5,584 bases of DNA from assembly GCA_945867445.1 (NCBI GenBank), contig CAMBID010000062.1, forward strand, positions 1 through 5,584, written 5' to 3'. This DNA comes from an uncultured Clostridia bacterium (GTDB taxonomy: Bacteria > Bacillota > Clostridia > Oscillospirales > Oscillospiraceae). The notes under the pieces were generated by a model. The model was not told the origin of the DNA and searched no databases. It saw only the letters and a list, made by a program, of their open reading frames with translations. Position numbers and translations under genes: made by a program. Of this stretch, positions 5,258-5,584 are shown in pieces. Within the stretch, counting starts at the first letter, position 1, and each line of letters starts with the position of its first letter.

Positions 5258-5584
5258 TTATATGGTCTCCCGCTCCGGCTTGGTTTGCGGGAGCTGTGAA
5301 GTAAAACTCCTTGCGTGGCATAGAGCCAGGGCCAGGGCGTCCGCCGCATCGTCCGGACGGGGCAGCGCCGTAAGGTGCAGGAGGCGCTTGGTCATGTCCA
5401 TCACCTGGCGCTTCTCCGCCTTGCCGTAGCCGGTGACGGCCAGCTTCACCTGGCCGGGGGTATACTCGAAAAGGGGCACGCCGCACTTCTCCGCCGCGCA
5501 GAGCAAGACGCCCCGGCCGTGGGCCACGGCGATGCCGGTGGTGATGTTGGTGTTGAAGAACAGCTCCTCAATGGAGATCACGTC
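5258..5584 (-). CDS. ruvC: Crossover junction endodeoxyribonuclease RuvC, C-terminal part (5' end outside window)
   Basis: The last 108 codons of ruvC; about 60 N-terminal residues, including the first catalytic Asp, lie beyond the right edge. RuvC is the dimeric RNase H-fold nuclease that resolves Holliday junctions handled by RuvAB. The fragment opens DVISIEELFF, where the first Glu (sixth visible residue) corresponds to E. coli Glu66. VFEY-like LFEYTPGQVKLAVTGYGKAE (39-58 of the fragment) follows. It ends with PDDAADALALAL, whose Asp pair at fragment positions 79 and 82 corresponds to E. coli Asp138 and Asp141, so the visible catalytic residues are all present. The GTG at 5579-5581 codes an internal Val and is not a start. 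The total would be near the usual 165-170 residues. It is the first visible gene of the ruv operon. Confidence 0.96.
   Translation of the reverse strand, partial: DVISIEELFFNTNITTGIAVAHGRGVLLCAAEKCGVPLFEYTPGQVKLAVTGYGKAEKRQVMDMTKRLLHLTALPRPDDAADALALALCHARSFTSQLPQTKPERETI

Noticed and set aside
5258..5581. GTG at 5579-5581 as the start of ruvC
   Set aside because: The codon before it is open and the sequence aligns to the interior of RuvC around the catalytic Glu66 equivalent; the gene is cut by the window edge.

Overview
The window is a stretch of chromosome from a spore-forming, GC-rich Firmicute, most likely a clostridium of the Oscillospiraceae/Flavonifractor-like type. This assignment is an inference from a clear SigH-type sporulation sigma factor, AGGAGG-like ribosome binding sites, high third-position GC and the gene content; no sequence search was run. 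Every gene lies on the minus strand, so transcription runs from high to low coordinates. No mobile element, CRISPR array, tRNA or rRNA was seen.

Layout in transcription order: the 3' part of ruvC (Holliday junction resolvase) enters at 5584. It is followed by ruvA, a 110-residue protein of unknown function (DUF6054-like), a 52-residue membrane miniprotein, ruvB, a small ABC-fold ATPase of the COG3910 type, and glmM (phosphoglucosamine mutase). After a 65-base gap come sigH and the first 26 codons of a zinc-ribbon protein that runs off the left edge. From ruvC to glmM the gaps are 10-76 bases with no convincing terminator, so this looks like one operon. RuvA, RuvB and RuvC form the branch-migration/resolution machine. 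GlmM makes glucosamine-1-phosphate for peptidoglycan. SigH directs early sporulation and stationary-phase transcription and has its own promoter.

Most of the window is conserved housekeeping sequence and I see no grand new system. The points worth a second look are: (1) a full-consensus sigma-A promoter whose -10 box lies five bases before the sigH start codon, predicting a leaderless or nearly leaderless mRNA; (2) two sequence-related GC hairpins, each directly abutting the Shine-Dalgarno of the next gene (ruvA and the DUF6054-like gene); (3) two small uncharacterised genes, one encoding a two-helix membrane miniprotein, that separate ruvA from ruvB; (4) a six-codon minigene bridging the ruvB stop and the GTG start of the ATPase.
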